Source: Nemania diffusa (taxonomy: Eukaryota > Ascomycota > Sordariomycetes > Xylariales > Xylariaceae). Taken from it: 64,000 nt of DNA. Within the stretch, counting starts at the first letter, position 1, and each line of letters starts with the position of its first letter. Positions 44,846 through 57,660 of this stretch are shown piece by piece. The DNA lies in assembly GCA_038501195.1 (NCBI GenBank), contig JBBPUQ010000006.1:2790001-2854000 (forward strand). The letters are read 5' to 3'. The position numbers and the translations under genes are program-made. Under the pieces are notes generated by a model. That model had not been told where the DNA came from and searched no databases. It was given only the letters and a program-made list of their open reading frames with translations.

Positions 44846-47800
44846 CGAAGCCTGTGCGGGAGACTATGTGGAGGGGTGGTGGACGGCGGTCGATCGACGA
44901 GGGAAATGAAAGAAAAGCAGGATGTAAGACTAGATAAGGCGCCTGAGATTTCAGAGACAGGCGCAAATGCGCAGTGGTCTCGAGGCGTTGGTGCTTAAAG
45001 ATGGATGGCAAGCGTCGTCCAGTCTGCCTTTCTCACAAACTTCTCCTATGTGAAGGGGGAAGAGTATGTAGGAGACAATGTGGCGGCCGTCGGACAGGAA
45101 AGACAGATAAGTAGGTAATCTAATGGCCAACAGAATTCTGCTTATCGGAAAAGTTAACCCCTCCAATTTTTTTTCTTATCGAGATTTAGGCATGCAAAAT
45201 CTACTTTAAGATCCACTAAAGGACCCACTTTCACAAGCCTTCAAACACCCAATATCAGGAGTCGTGCTGAATCCATAGACTCTCATTGCCGGAGTATGTT
45301 AACCTACATAGTAAGTTCGACCCCTAAGTTCGACCTAAATTGAGGCATCGCAATACAACCTTAGCAATAAGTTTATTCTGTATATAGGAAATGCCGCCTG
45401 TTTACGCACACTTACATTGGGCCTGTGCATACCTAATAGATATCACTGCAAGCAAAGTAAGCCATTATCATAGCGCATACCTACTGTACACTCACCGACA
45501 CCAATCTGCGCTGCTGCGTGTGTACTCTCTAACTGACTGACTGGTTTGGTGGATTTGCCGTAAGCCCGATCCCGCGAGAGCCGAACTAATTCCTGGAGGC
45601 TCTTTCCAGCTGATGCAGAAATATAAATATACTTGTACTATTGCACTCATTCAAGGTTTATCTCATGGTTTATACTTTGGTTCTCGGAGCAATGCTCTTT
45701 CTGCAATTCTTCCTGCCTGCTTGGCTAAGTGGTATGCGCTTCGATTCCACTAGTGGGCAACGTTTTTTTTGGGAGGTGTTCACGAACTTCTTACATATGC
45801 GTAGTAACGATAAATTAGTTAAAAATAGAGCCTTGTAATCTATTGCGAAATGTCAGAATACACTTTATTATCGGCTGTAATAATACTAAGCTTCTATAAA
45901 CGGCTAGTTAGCGATGATAACCCTATGTTTAAGCATCGTTGTATAATACAATACGATATCAACGCAGTTGTAGCCGCTCTTGTGCACGTACGAAGGATGT
46001 TGATACGAAGATTGCGAACTTATAAAAGTATACGCTATTATAGAATAGGACTGTAATACTATATATACTACCGCACTTCTGCGAGTAAAGATTGTTTATA
46101 CTTATTCATTATATATGAGACTGTGACATACGCTATCCAGGGGTTCGTTCCATTAATTGGTATCTTTCTATCCTGTCCTTGAGTAGGTATTGGAAGCAAC
46201 TTTTGTTAACTTTTTTCTTAGAAATATTGACTACATTTAAATAGGCTGCGTTTATATTCTCTTTCACAGTATTAGGATCTCGGTTTAGTGCCAAGCCTAC
46301 CTAGGTACTCGTGGCTATACAAGCCAAGATCTAGAGTCTAGACGATATTGCTTAATAGCATACCTCCTCTACTCTCCCTGATTCAATATTCTTCGTCTTA
46401 TAATTGAAGTCCATTATTTCGAAGGCTACCCGTAGTATGATCTATGCTTCTTGTACACGTGGGCATCCGCTGATAGATGTCTCTTAGACTGGTGAATCAG
46501 TCCTCCTTGTTAGTATTAGTGCTCTTTTCCCTATCATAGATGGAACGTACTGGATTATGCAGTATATGTATCAGCTTAATTCAGTTCTGTCCCGAAGCGT
46601 TAGCATCATCCTCAACATATTCTATCGATTCTTATTACGAGGCAAAGTTAGATAGAACACGCGGACAATACAAAATTAGTTAGGTACTATAACTAAGGTA
46701 TCCCCGCGTTGTTCTTTCGTTATACGTGTCTCATATCTGGCGTACGCTTCTAGAATTCTAGAATCCCTTTAACCAAGACAAATATAGATGGCTATACTTG
46801 TAGTAGAGTAGGTGTTCATCACTTGCACACGCCCCTGCAAGGCACAAGCCCCCACGTGGTATCTTTGATGACGCCAACCTTGTTGTGCATCAACTGCCGC
46901 CAATTCTGACGTCGCGTTGCTCAATTTTCAAACCTACAGGTTAGGTACACGGGTGCTGATGCGATGGGCGCTTAAGCGTCTACAACGTAAAGCACAAGGA
47001 ACCTTCATGGGTTGGTGACTAAAATAATAAGGTTACTATGAGAATCGTTGCCTTTTGTGAACCTCCATGGAGCAAGCTATCGCAGAGCGAGATATCAAGA
47101 CGAACTACCTGGGTACGCTTCATGTATGCAACACAATGATCAATATAGTCAATATACTGACAATGCCGCCTGCACCCACTACCGCGGTGTACCATTACAG
47201 CATCCCGAGCAGCTGAAATCAGGGCGACCAGCATCGAACACTCGCTGGCGAACTGTCTATTTAGGGCCTTGGCTACTTTATCATCATTACAAGCAGCTGA
47301 CATATCCTTTTCTTCTCGCCCACAGGGCTGCATGGGGTAGAGCGTCCGTGCGTATTTATGGTACAATTACCGAATTAGGAAAACGAGATGTTATCATTAG
47401 TGGGGTTTCCCGCCCAGGAATTAGGTACCTAGATAGTCGAGTCTTCTACTCAGTACCTAATTCCGCTGTTAGACCTAGATTGCTTCAGTGCTCCGCCACA
47501 GTTGTGCAATCAAGTGCGCAGAAGTCGTCGTAATTCTGCCCAGAGTCGTTGTCGTAATACAGTATAATGTTCACGTCGTCTTCGTCGATCCTTGAACGAA
47601 CAGCCGTACAAGGAAATGCCAAGCAGGATACACCTACACCACGATATTCTGTATTCTGTACACTTGCTTCGAACCTTGGATGAAAAAAATACCTAAGCAC
47701 TCGTGGGGGGTAATGCAGACTAGCCTACCTAGAGCTCGGCTCCATGCACTAAACAACAGTACCTCTACAGCTCCTGGTAACTGGGATCTACATACAAGTA

Positions 47801-48709
47801 TATCTACTGGGTAACATTTATAGTATGTGATAGGTGGGTGGATGACAATAAGCTTAGAAGTGGCGCAGCCTCAATGCCTTATGACATGGTAAAGAGTTTA
47901 GGTCTATATAGGTAGTTCGGATGGTATTTATTAATTGCATATAGTATTATAAGCTCGACTAAATTGAATACGATTCCCTGGGTACTTACTTTCCCTACGG
48001 ACAAAGTCCAGTCAGTAGGTAGTGTGTTCTATATGATGTCCTTGATATAATATACCCCCATCCTGTACACTACTGGAAGCGAGATACAGTAGTACTGTAC
48101 ATACTACCTACATACTTCCCTGTGGGCGGATGACTTCCAGTCTGTCCCGGAAGCTACACTACTGTGGCTCTCCCCCGGGAATTCACCTGTGGGCTCGGGA
48201 CTTCAACGTTTCATGGGTCGAGATGCGGTTAGTGGCTGTCGAACACGATCCAGAGCCAGGTCCCGTGGCATGTCATCGCTAATTTGTCATCGGCAAGTTC
48301 CTTCTGTTGGAAAAGAACAGCCAAGATTTGGTACCCAAGTATGTAGGTAGGCCAGGGGGTGAGTGCAGACGGAGTTACGGGGTCGAGCCGGGGTTGAGGT
48401 CTTTCAAGTTGTTCACACCACCAGCGGCAAACCCTGGTTGACATTTCAATCTGTTTTTAACTACACGTATTTCTAGAGTCGCACTCAAGAGGACGCGCAC
48501 ATCGAGATGCTGTCCTTTTCGGAACACTAGAGCTCAATTTTCTTTAAAACCTTCGCAGACGAGCATGGACAAAGACAGACAGGAGATGTGCAAGCACTGG
48601 GACTACAATCGATCGATCACCAACATCACTCAGTTCTAGCTACCTAACCTTGCCTTGACTTGCCTTGCCTTGCCTTGCCTTGCTCTCACCCCTCCCCCAC
48701 AGATTCGCC
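44846..48709. other. Gene-poor 3.9-kb stretch
   Basis: No gene could be supported. Short open frames exist at 45641-45838, 45850-46056, 47048-47533 and 47485-47700, but none shows a family motif, a consistent splice partner or a good start context. The first roughly 300 bp are the NEW1 promoter side. A (TTGCC)n array at 48649-48683 precedes the regulator gene. Several stretches read like worn-out coding or transposon debris without identifiable parent. Confidence 0.45.
48649..48683 (+). repeat. (CCTTG)n pentanucleotide array
   Basis: About seven CCTTG units, one interrupted by ACTTG, end 27 bp before the start codon of the regulator gene and so probably lie in its 5' leader. Confidence 0.9.
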
Positions 48710-51023
48710 ATGGTTATACCACAGTCTACAAGTTTTCAATTCATCACCTCTATCAATACTGTCGCCCACGATGAGGAAACGCGTCGTAAAGTACGCTCCC
48801 ATGCGAGGCGGCAGAAGCTCTCAAGTGAAAACACTCTTACTCCTCAGTCGAGAAAGTCGACCACGCAAAAAGAGCGTATCTCCAAGTTCAGGCTGAAGCC
48901 CTCAGCCCAACCAAACCACGCCCGCGCCGAAGACAACAGCAACAGTGCTAATAGCAGAAAACCTCTATCTACAGCGAAACTGAATGGCCCTGTGCTCCGG
49001 GGGCGTATTGGGGAGCAGGGCAGGGACTCCAACTTCACGCCCACAATGGTCTCGCAAGAACTTGCCTTAGTGGTAGCGCGAGAACTGCCAAGCTTCCCTA
49101 TGCTCCGCATCGAGACGACTCCGTTGACGGAAACATTGCTCAAGTATTGCTTCACGGTATGCTTATGCCCGCGCGAAGCTGTGGTAGAGAAGTGGTTCGA
49201 CCGCGCAGGAGCGCCAACCTACATGATGACATGTAAGTGGGCTCCAACTCTCATAACCCTGCATCTGGTTTGACGCTACTGTCATCATGCTGCATGTCTC
49301 TTTGTCAGCTGTGTCTGACGTCTGTAGATTACTCTGGGTTCCTCGCCAACGCCTTCGCCATGAATCCAGAAGGGAACTTTTTCGATGCAGTGAGTGCGCC
49401 TATTCCTCGGCGCCGTTTCTGCGGCCTACCGATGCTAATCTGCTCAAAAGTTGCATGTCGACACGGCCATCACTCACGCCTTTATGGCATTAGTTGCGTC
49501 TATGCAGTATGTATATGCTCTCATCTTTCACGTAAATTCCACTGGACCTCGATATTTGGCACCGCGGTGGTGGGAAATGAAGGGATAATGGCGACCACTA
49601 TGTGCATGTCATAGCAAGAAATTTTGCTAATAGTTGGTTGCGTTCACAGTAATTCGCTAGCCCAGTGGAGCGATACGAGCACCTTCGATTTCCACCGCCT
49701 TCAAGCTATCAAAGCTATAAATGAGCGATTAAACATAGAGGGCAAGACCCCGAATGTCCCTATCTCAGATGGCATTACCATGGCTGTTGCATTGCTGGTT
49801 AATAACGAGGTGAGCGATGATGCCATTGTCAGCGTGTTCGTGAGATGCTAACTACACCGACCGTCTAGACTTTCACTGGCTCCATTCAAGCAGCGGCGGC
49901 TCATATGAGTGGGCTTAAACGTATTGTCGACTTGCGAGGGGGGATACTGGAAGGTTTTAAATACATCAGTGTGATCCAGAGGGCGTTAGTATGGTAAGAA
50001 TAGGAGCCTGATACCCTAAAATTGCGCATGTCCATTTCAGCTAAGACATCCAACAGGGCGGACTTCTCTTACGCTTATGCGGCGGGACAGCCTTTGATGT
50101 TCCCCTTCGTACCACAACTAGCGTCTTCTCTCAGTCTCTTTAACCGCTTCCGAGGCAGGTCAAGAGAGGCCATCATGGATCCTTCGAGGTCCAAAGTTCT
50201 CGTCGTCCGTAATCGAGAAATAGTTGAGATATTGGAGCTTATACATTCGATCACTGAATGCTTGGGCTCTTTTGACTACAACAATCTAGCAAACATGTCA
50301 ACCGAACGAGTGCAACTAAGCGACTCAATATATTTAGCGGAATGGCGGCTTTTCCAACTCGAACAATCCTATCGCAATCTCAAGGCTTCGAAACACGCGA
50401 ATTCGCTTACACCAGAGATAGAAAATAATGGCGAGGGAGAAATTGGGGGTTCATCAGCTATAGATTTGTCTGAAAGTCTCCTGTTTGCAAGTCATTTATT
50501 TATGCACTTGGCCCTTCGTGGACAACCCCCAGCTGCACCAAGGCACCGCGGGATTACAGAAGGACTTATGTCGTCTCTGTGCGACACTCTATTAACCTTC
50601 GACCTACTCTCCAACCCGGAACCATATGGTAGCCCAAGATCCTACCACAGCGCAGGCAGCTTCGGCAACAGTTCAGTAGAGAGCTGGTCCACGACGACGA
50701 CAAATACGTCAATCCTTAGCAGCCGTTCTATGAAGCCCGAGGATGACTTCACCAAGAATGTCCTGCTTTGGATTCTCTTTATCGGCTCATGCGTTCGTAT
50801 ACCGGTAAATCCCACAGAGGTCGACTTTTCACATCAAACCATGCTTCTCGGCGATCATCACCAATTCTTTATCCATGCCCTAAAAAACTACTGTCTTATG
50901 AGATACATCACAGACAAAGACGCATTAGCGGCAAAACTTAGGGATGTTGCCTGGTTAAATAGTTGGTGCGAGAACCAGCTAGACTTGGTTTGGGCCGAGA
51001 TCAGTGATCATCTCATCCCTTAA
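48710..51023 (+). CDS. Fungal-specific transcription-factor-like protein (Fungal_trans_2 type, no zinc cluster)
   Basis: Six exons (48710-49232, 49328-49389, 49451-49506, 49650-49809, 49869-49993, 50057-51023) give 630 aa, all phases consistent. The N-terminus has the layout of this group (FQFITSINTVAHDEETRRK then VRSHARRQKL), a basic nuclear segment without any Cys6 zinc cluster. The middle contains WFDRAGAPTYMMTYYSGFLA, LHVDTAITHAFMALVASMH and HNSLAQWSD. Next come RLQAIKAINERL, ITMAVALLVNNETFTGS and AHMSGLKRIVDLRGG, the usual 'MxGLxxMVxLRGG' mark of Fungal_trans_2-like proteins. The long C-terminal half is helical with a Ser/Thr-rich insert. Such proteins are common in filamentous fungi and presumed regulatory; targets are unknown. 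The start is set by the ATG after the CCTTG array. Confidence 0.85.
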
Positions 51024-52599
51024 CTAGTAGCTGTATTATATAATTACTAAAAAGTTACATATCCTTCTAGGGATGGCCAACACACCAACCACGGACCATC
51101 ATCACAGCTCGACCTTGGCCACCCACTTCGATATCACTGTACATTCAACACGACATTTGGCTTTGATACCACTCCGCATTCAAATATAATGACAAAGAAA
51201 CGATATTCTCTTCAAAAGCCCAAGTGGCTAGACCGCTACCATTTTCACCTTCTGACTTACGTTCTATTTTTACGACTGATCATGCGGCTACGAAGAAGAT
51301 ATACGGGTGTGAATATGGGGGAAGAGGCGGACCGAGCTCGACGTTCATCAGCACCATCGCCCGAGCCGTGCCCACGCCCTCCTGTGCCGTTCGACGGGAT
51401 AGGGGGGAATCATCATGATCTCGGGCCTTCCTGGGACTACTGAAACCGTCGCGGCCGGGGGAGGGTTACGGAGAGTGTTCGGTTGGTTTGATGTAATCTA
51501 TGCCGCATATCAATTGTCAAGATTTCTGCCTGGGTTAACGTACATAAGCAATGTATCCCCGCGTATTACTTATGCTATGGTCGACCCTATTCCGATGCAG
51601 TATAGGACTTGCATCGTGAATTGCCAGCATATGCGGCTGCGGCTTACGTGCTCCTGCGATACTAGAAACTGAGATCACTAGGCTTGGATTACTGCTTTCG
51701 TTTCTGACTGTACATGTTACCAAGCCATGTTACTGTGCAGACGCAGGGCAAATGATGCACGGGGAGGGCGTTGAATATGACGAGATGGGAGTTAAAAATA
51801 TGCTTGGCTTGGTATGGCCGGCTAGTCTCCGAGCAATGTGGCACGCAATACAACGAGAGAGAACGGTTTTTTAAATAGCAACGTATCCCCCCTGATCCTA
51901 GCTGGATCAATGAGCTGCCTAGGTATCACCAATCGACGATTCGGGAAGGAAAGAAGGAACGGGAGAAAAGAATAAGCATTAAGCCGAAGACGGGAATAAC
52001 GGCAAAACTGCGGGTGTTACCGATGACAGGGTGAGATTGCTGATGGAATTACTGATGGTGTCATACAAGTGTCTCACGTAAGGCCTAAGGATCTATCTAG
52101 ATTCTAGATACCGATGAAGACACTTATACATGTATACACTACGTGATGAGTATATTGAAAATCCATCAATTTTAATTATGCATACTTTTTTATAATGATG
52201 ATTTCCCACCCCCTTTATCCATGTACTTATTAGATGCAATTTGTCGAATCCCCGGGCCAGCTGTGTTAGGAAGCGGCGCCGAGGAGGGGGACTCGGAGCA
52301 ACATTACCTCCCGGCGCGGCAAGACTTTGGCCCGCACCTTACCAGATTCTGCCTTTGTAGTTTCACGGGCGGACCTATTGAGGTAATCGCATGGCTGAAC
52401 TTGTAAGACTTCCGACTTGCGGGGGAAAAATTAAAGAAAAAATCGGATGAACCTATGTTAAGTAAGATAGTTCCCATTTAAATGTCATTTGCGTATTTTC
52501 AAGCTCTATTCATACTCAACTCATGCCTCTTTTGGTATACCCATAACTTATCAGTACTTGCGAGACGTACCCTAGTACCTACGCGCGCGTGCCGGGGAC
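51024..52599. other. Intergenic, with unassigned short frames
   Basis: Open frames at 51189-51443, 51224-51418 and 51415-51672 overlap each other without a consistent model. Parts such as FSPSDLRSIFTTDHAATKKI look protein-like but I recognise no family. The remainder is AT-rich and featureless. Confidence 0.4.
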
Positions 52600-53833
52600 A
52601 TGGGTGAGCACGTACTCCCGGGAACAATCTACAGAAGTATGCCACTTGCGCCGCTACCACCCCTCATTCCGCTACAGGGATTGTCAGAGGGCGGAGATCC
52701 GCCTGCACCCGCGGCGGTCATGGAGTGGGATACGACGGTGGTGAACCATGGTATAAGCTGGCCTCAGATCGATAATGACCGACGACACAGCGGGTGGGAG
52801 GAGGTTGAGAAGAAGTGGACGAGACAGCAGCAGCAACAGCAGGGTCCCGAACCGGAACAGCAACAACCACCACGGCAACAGGCCAAGGTCGCACAAATAA
52901 TAGGGGGGTGAGTTAACTACTTACATAGGCATTTATAAAGTCCTATCGGCGTGCGAATGTAGATTCCTAGCATAAGCGAAATACGGAGCTTAAGAGGGAA
53001 TGGTTGAAATGCGCAACATATGTTCCTAAAATTCATCCAGACGGCTTCTGACACTTGGTACTCAGCATAGGCAGTGGACCGCCGGGGAAAGAGAGAAACG
53101 CCACAGCTTTGTTCCCATGCCCGCACGTCGCGATCCCGGTCCCGAGCCTCGAGGCCGATTTCCGCATGCGGGTCAAGTTCAATGCGCAGTCAGCATCGAT
53201 GGCAGTTAGTGACGGCTTCAAAAAGTGGACGACATTCACCGAGGGTGAGTGGTCGGGCCAGCTCGGATGCGGAACAGTCGTCGTACGTGAGACTACTGCC
53301 AACTTGCCATTGTAACAAGCCATGAAGAAGCTAACGAAGAGAGGGCGCGAACTAGGGTGGTGGCCAGGATAGCCAGGACTTAGTCTACGGGAAGACACTA
53401 GCCACTCAAGTCGAGGCCACGCATCGTCTGAAGACAGCCGATGAGATACCCGCCTTGTGAGTCTTGTCCCGGCCCCAATCCACTGGACTGATACGGCGTG
53501 CGCTTTCGCTCGGAAGCTGGGAAATTAACGTGCGCTATTCGTAGTATTGAGTGCAAGACAAGGGGGTTCCGGACCGGCCCGCCGGAGTTGATGCGGGCGC
53601 TTCAAGACCCGGAGAGAGCGGATGCCGTGGATGCGAGACTCATACAGTACAGGGTGACGTTATCAATGAAGACTACCGACAAGCGATATGCCGAAAAGGT
53701 AAATTTTGGCCTCTGGGTCGGAAGCTGTCTGTGGAAGGGCTCAGAAGTGATCTATGAGTGAGTGTGACAACCCAGTTCCGTTCTCATAGACCGATAGTTG
53801 ACGATGACCATTAGTGCGTACAAGATCATTTAG
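52600..53833 (+). CDS. DUF3237-domain protein
   Basis: Five exons (52600-52907, 53066-53282, 53356-53456, 53545-53757, 53815-53833) assemble to 285 aa with every phase matching; the last exon encodes only DAYKII. The order of DUF3237 features is complete. Entry is PVPSLEADFRMRVKF, then WTTFTEGEWSG and GCGTVVGGGQDSQDLVYG. After that come THRLKTADEIPAF joined to IECKTRGFRTGPPELM, and the end VNFGLWVGSCLWKGSEVIYD. The family is a small beta-barrel fold of unknown biochemical role, often near oxidoreductases or aromatic metabolism genes. The first exon is unusual: about 100 residues, Pro-rich then Gln-rich (QQQQQQGPEPEQQQPPRQQ), with no signal peptide. The true start might instead lie nearer exon 2, because a GTGAGC donor-like site overlaps the chosen ATG. 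Confidence 0.8.
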
Positions 53834-54746
53834 AAAGTCAGAAGCTCAAAGACGTTTTGAGTAAAATGCGACAATTTGTTATACAAACGAGGTTCCTGGC
53901 TTACGCAAACAGTGGATATGCATGCCTGGCTCAAACGAAGGTATGGTTTATGAAATTTACTCCCTGGCAAGTACCTGAAACATAATCGGAATTGATTCGC
54001 ACAATTTATGCACTCAAGTTCAACCGCATTGCAAGCATGGCTCACGAAGGTGAAATGGAATGAGTAAATGGTTTGAAGGGTTGATGCGACGTCTATCTAG
54101 AGCTGCCATAATAAACCCCAATAATGCCTAGCTGAGCTTTCAGGAGGCAGTTATAATATTTGGCTAATCGAATTAATGGAATGTAGATATATACCCTTAT
54201 ACTACCTTAGGAATGATTTGCTAGCCCACCTTCTTGCGTAGTAAGATATAAAGCTGAACATCATGATGCAAACCATGATGCAGTATCTATTTAGGTCCCT
54301 ACTTTAGTGGATTATCAGACCCTGAAAATGCACACCCAAGAACCCCCTGTCAACCCCTTATCTGATCCTCAACCTCTTTCGTCATTGGCCCGTCTCTCAT
54401 TGGCTGACGGTTCCTACAACGCTGTTCATTGGCCAGCTCACCTGAGATTCTACGTCATTTAGGTTGATCGTCCTCCCATCCATGCCATTATCGCTAATTC
54501 GTGGCCTCTCACCATGGGCCGTGAAGAGAACCTGTTTACGCCAGCATGAAATGGTGTTGACGTCTTGCGGTGATACAGGAAGATCGATATGGGATCGAGA
54601 TGTTCAAATACAGGCGACTGCCCCCTCATGTCCCCTGGCTGAACCACTCCTATTTCTCATCATACTTGTCGCGCAACACCATCTAGTTTGACTTACACAC
54701 TAAATATACGTGATATTTTTTCTGATTTAAAAAGAACATTACCAAA
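53834..54746. other. Intergenic
   Basis: Between the DUF3237 gene and the small coiled-coil protein gene, both +. No gene or repeat is recognised. The last 100 bp are presumptive 5' leader. Confidence 0.5.
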
Positions 54747-55411
54747 ATGCCGTTCTTCTCCAACCGAAAGCCAGAGGAAGAGGTCGTCGAGGAGCCTACG
54801 CCCGTGCCAGAGAAGAAGCATAGCCTCTTCGGCTCGCGCCATCGCTCGCCGTCCCCTTCATCCGTCACTCAGCCACGGACCAGTTCCAGCAGCTCGCAAA
54901 TCTCAGGTACATACCACGGTATTTCACATCTCACACTCTCTTAACAACACCTGCGTGTACATACACGTGTGTATATATATATATATATATAGAATCGCAA
55001 CGGACTTGTCGAGACATCTGCTAACAATCATTCTTCTAGACGCAGCCTCCAACCCGTCTCGTCACCGCAGCGTGCTGTCCCGCACCTTCGGCCACGGAAA
55101 CAGCAGCAACCCAGACATCGACCCGTCCATCCTACAGGCCCGGGAGCGCGTCATGGGGGCCGAGAACGCCGAGCGCGAGGCCGATCGCGCGCTGGCTGCC
55201 GCGCGCCTGCGAGTCAGCGAGGCGCGGGAGGAGGTCAAGCGTCTCGAGATCGAGGCTGCCGAGGAAGCCCGGAGGGCTAAGATCAAGCAATACCACGCCA
55301 AGGAAGTGTCGAAGCGCGGGAAGCAACTCGGCCGTATGTTCCATGCCCCTATTTTGCTTGTTTGGTGATAGATAGTGGATGCTAATAACTGAGATAGGAC
55401 ATGACTTGTAA
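54747..55411 (+). CDS. Conserved small fungal protein with alanine/arginine-rich coiled coil
   Basis: Three exons (54747-54906, 55040-55333, 55398-55411) give 155 aa. The last exon supplies only the end RHDL. The N-terminus MPFFSNRKPEEE and the Ser/Arg/Pro-rich middle (SLFGSRHRSPSPSS) are disordered. The C-terminal half is one long helix (ILQARERVMGAENAEREADR to AAEEARRAKIKQ) followed by the conserved SKRGKQLGRHDL. This layout (MPFF start, coiled coil, GRHD end) recurs in many Pezizomycotina as a protein of unknown function. No membrane segment or enzyme motif is present. Intron 1 carries an (AT)n run at 54972-54991. Confidence 0.86.
54972..54991. repeat. (TA)n microsatellite in intron
   Basis: About ten TA units within intron 1 of the small coiled-coil gene, preceded by a TACATACACGTGTG run. 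Confidence 0.92.
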
Positions 55412-57106
55412 ATGCTACCTACAGTTGGAGGCATCTGAGAAAATATGAAAACCTTCTTGATTTTGATGCTTGCGCTAGCAGATTGTTAGTTGTCATGAAT
55501 AGGCATGGGAGAGAGGTTATTCAGGGATCAAGCGTGGTGTTCTTTTCAACTTGTATTACCTATGCTCATACATACAGAGCAAAATTAACGTAGCGTTATG
55601 TTTTTAGACAGCAGTATACCATATTCTTTTGTTGTTCTCCTACAGCACTATCAGTTTGAAATGTGAAAACATACGATTGAGCAAAAACATCTCGTGTATA
55701 AAGTGAAATCATGAGTTTTAATTGACACTACTAGGAATTGGAGTGACTAAACATGCATTTTAAGATAGCGACTGCCAAACCTCACCTTACTAGCTATTAT
55801 ATTATATTATATAATTGTTTAACGTCCGTGCGGGACAATATGCGTCTCTCCGCTGCCCTCCCTGGGAGAACTGTAGACGTAGTAAGCTCTTATACATAGT
55901 ATAATATTACCATCCCATGTGGCAAGCGCTCAATATTCCAGCGCCCATGGTCCCTACGACTAGATCCTCCAAGCCCGTTTCTATTTACACCTAGATACCG
56001 CTTCGTTACGCCCTTGAATACTTGTTTTACTAGTATACCTTCCCCTGTTCCAGGATCACTCGTCACTCGTGCTTACGCTAGTAAAAACCCCGCGGGGAAA
56101 AACCTGGTAGCAACTTAAACGAGTACTAATGCAGCCTTCTGTCGCGTCCTGTCGTCTATGTATATCAAAGTAGTTATTGTTTGAATATAGGTGCGTTAAA
56201 CGCATTCGTTAACACTTTCGTGCTCCGTACTTGCTAACGAGTTAACAAGCGTCGAGCTTACTTCTATCCCCGTAGGTTAGGTTTTTAGCCTACAGGCAGG
56301 ATCGAAGGCCTGCTGTCAACTATGCTAAAGCCGGAGCTCCTTTTGCCTTTCGTACGTACAACGCGTAGTCAAAAACAGCTTGTTACTGTGCGCTGAAAAT
56401 GCCGCATACAACTTGTATGATGGAATCTACTTTCGCACTAATAGCAGGTGTCAAGACTTGTAGTTGAAGGAGGGAAGTTTACCTCACCAGCTATAGGTTC
56501 ACGCGTGCCCTATTACCTAGGTCTCCGTTCTCGATGAGGGGTTTTCTCATGCCCTAGATAGCTCGATATATTATCATGTATCGTCCATCCTACAGCTATC
56601 GCCTAGGTCTTTCTCATTGAGCGGGTGCGGCCTCCCACATTCAGTCGTTGTATATCGATGCTGATAACAGCAAGACTTGTGTCGACACAAACTCATGGCA
56701 GGGTTATGCTCTGTGACTTCCTTCAATTTTCGGAAGGGACCAACTACGCCATTCTCATTAGTATATTGAATGCTACAAAGGGAAAAGGGAATGGGAAAAA
56801 GGAGAGGAATGACTGTGCAAAGAAGATTGAGAGGCATCTAGGAGGTGAAGAGGGAGATAGGGGAGTTAGGAACCTACAGCCAATCTCTCTAAGACTCTCT
56901 TTTCCCATCCAGGCGAACTCTCCCACCTTGTCTATATCCGCATCTCTCCTCTATTACTTGGCGAACTGTGTTCAACTCCCAGCAGTTGACAGGCTGGTCC
57001 TTATGCCAACCACAGTTGCACATCCATACGATAGCATGGTCACCGTAATCATTCACGCCGGCCCAATGCCACTGTAGTACTCGGAGTCAGCGATACATAT
57101 ATGTAC
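55412..57106. other. Intergenic, no recognised gene
   Basis: About 1.7 kb without supported coding. The open frame at 56625-57077 (+) has no family motif and I leave it out. The segment 55800-56540 has balanced composition with many short frames and may be an old transposon relic; nothing specific supports that. Confidence 0.4.
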
Positions 57107-57660
57107 TCATGATTTGTAAGTGCCTTGGGAATAGAGGGCTCTGAAAACAACTACAACCCTTCTTGGGTCTCTGTGCTTTTGAAAATGATCAGAGTGAGAA
57201 CACACCCTAGTTGACTTACATTTTTCCTCCCGACAAGGTGATTTAGTCCCCAATCCACCATTTTTTTTACTGCGCCGGTGACGTTATGGCCGGTTGCGCG
57301 GCCCAAGCAAGTAACCCACTTGACATGGAGAACTCTTTTCCCTTGGTCGGGTGGGGGTGGTGTGTTGTTCGGAGGTAGGTCTAAGTTGGTGGGGATATTA
57401 GGATCGAACTCGTCCTCTGGGTCATCATCGTCTTCTGCATAGTCGCTATATTTGATTTCACCATAGTCACCCCGGCCATGATCATCTTCATTTCTCGGGC
57501 TATGTATGGGCTCTAGAACGTGTGATTTGAGGTTGTTATCGAGGTTATCATTGTTCCTAGCCGAATGCAAGCTAGGGGTGTTCTCGGTGGTAACGATAGT
57601 AGCTAGCGAAGCGCAAGCTGACAGTGTGGTGATGAAGGTTATCAATCTGTAATGATGCAT
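57107..57660 (-). CDS. Candidate secreted acidic protein
   Basis: Proposed two exons (57660-57220 and 57175-57107, intron 44 nt with GTAAGT donor and AAAAG acceptor) give 169 aa. The start MHHYRLITFITTLSACASLA is a good signal peptide; an ATG 11 codons upstream is open but would spoil it. The mature part is strongly acidic (DYAEDDDDPEDEFDPN) and then Pro-rich (NNTPPPPDQGKR). A short conserved-looking segment follows, HVKWVTCLGRATGHNVTGA, with a KKMVDWGLNHL helix. There are few cysteines and two potential N-glycosylation sites (NVTG, NVSQ, the second only if the intron is retained). No family is recognised. The coding status is moderate because it rests on the signal peptide and a plausible intron only. 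Confidence 0.5.

Noticed and set aside
45641..45838. Possible membrane-protein fragment (LSHGLYFGS-like in one frame)
   Set aside because: A few transporter-like words occur but the frames break at once and no ordered motif follows.
47048..47533. 161-codon open frame
   Set aside because: No motif, and the opposite strand carries an equally long frame; likely chance.
51189..51672. Overlapping frames with protein-like text (FSPSDLRSIFTTDHAATKK)
   Set aside because: No start, splice partner or recognised family; could be a relic but is unsupported.
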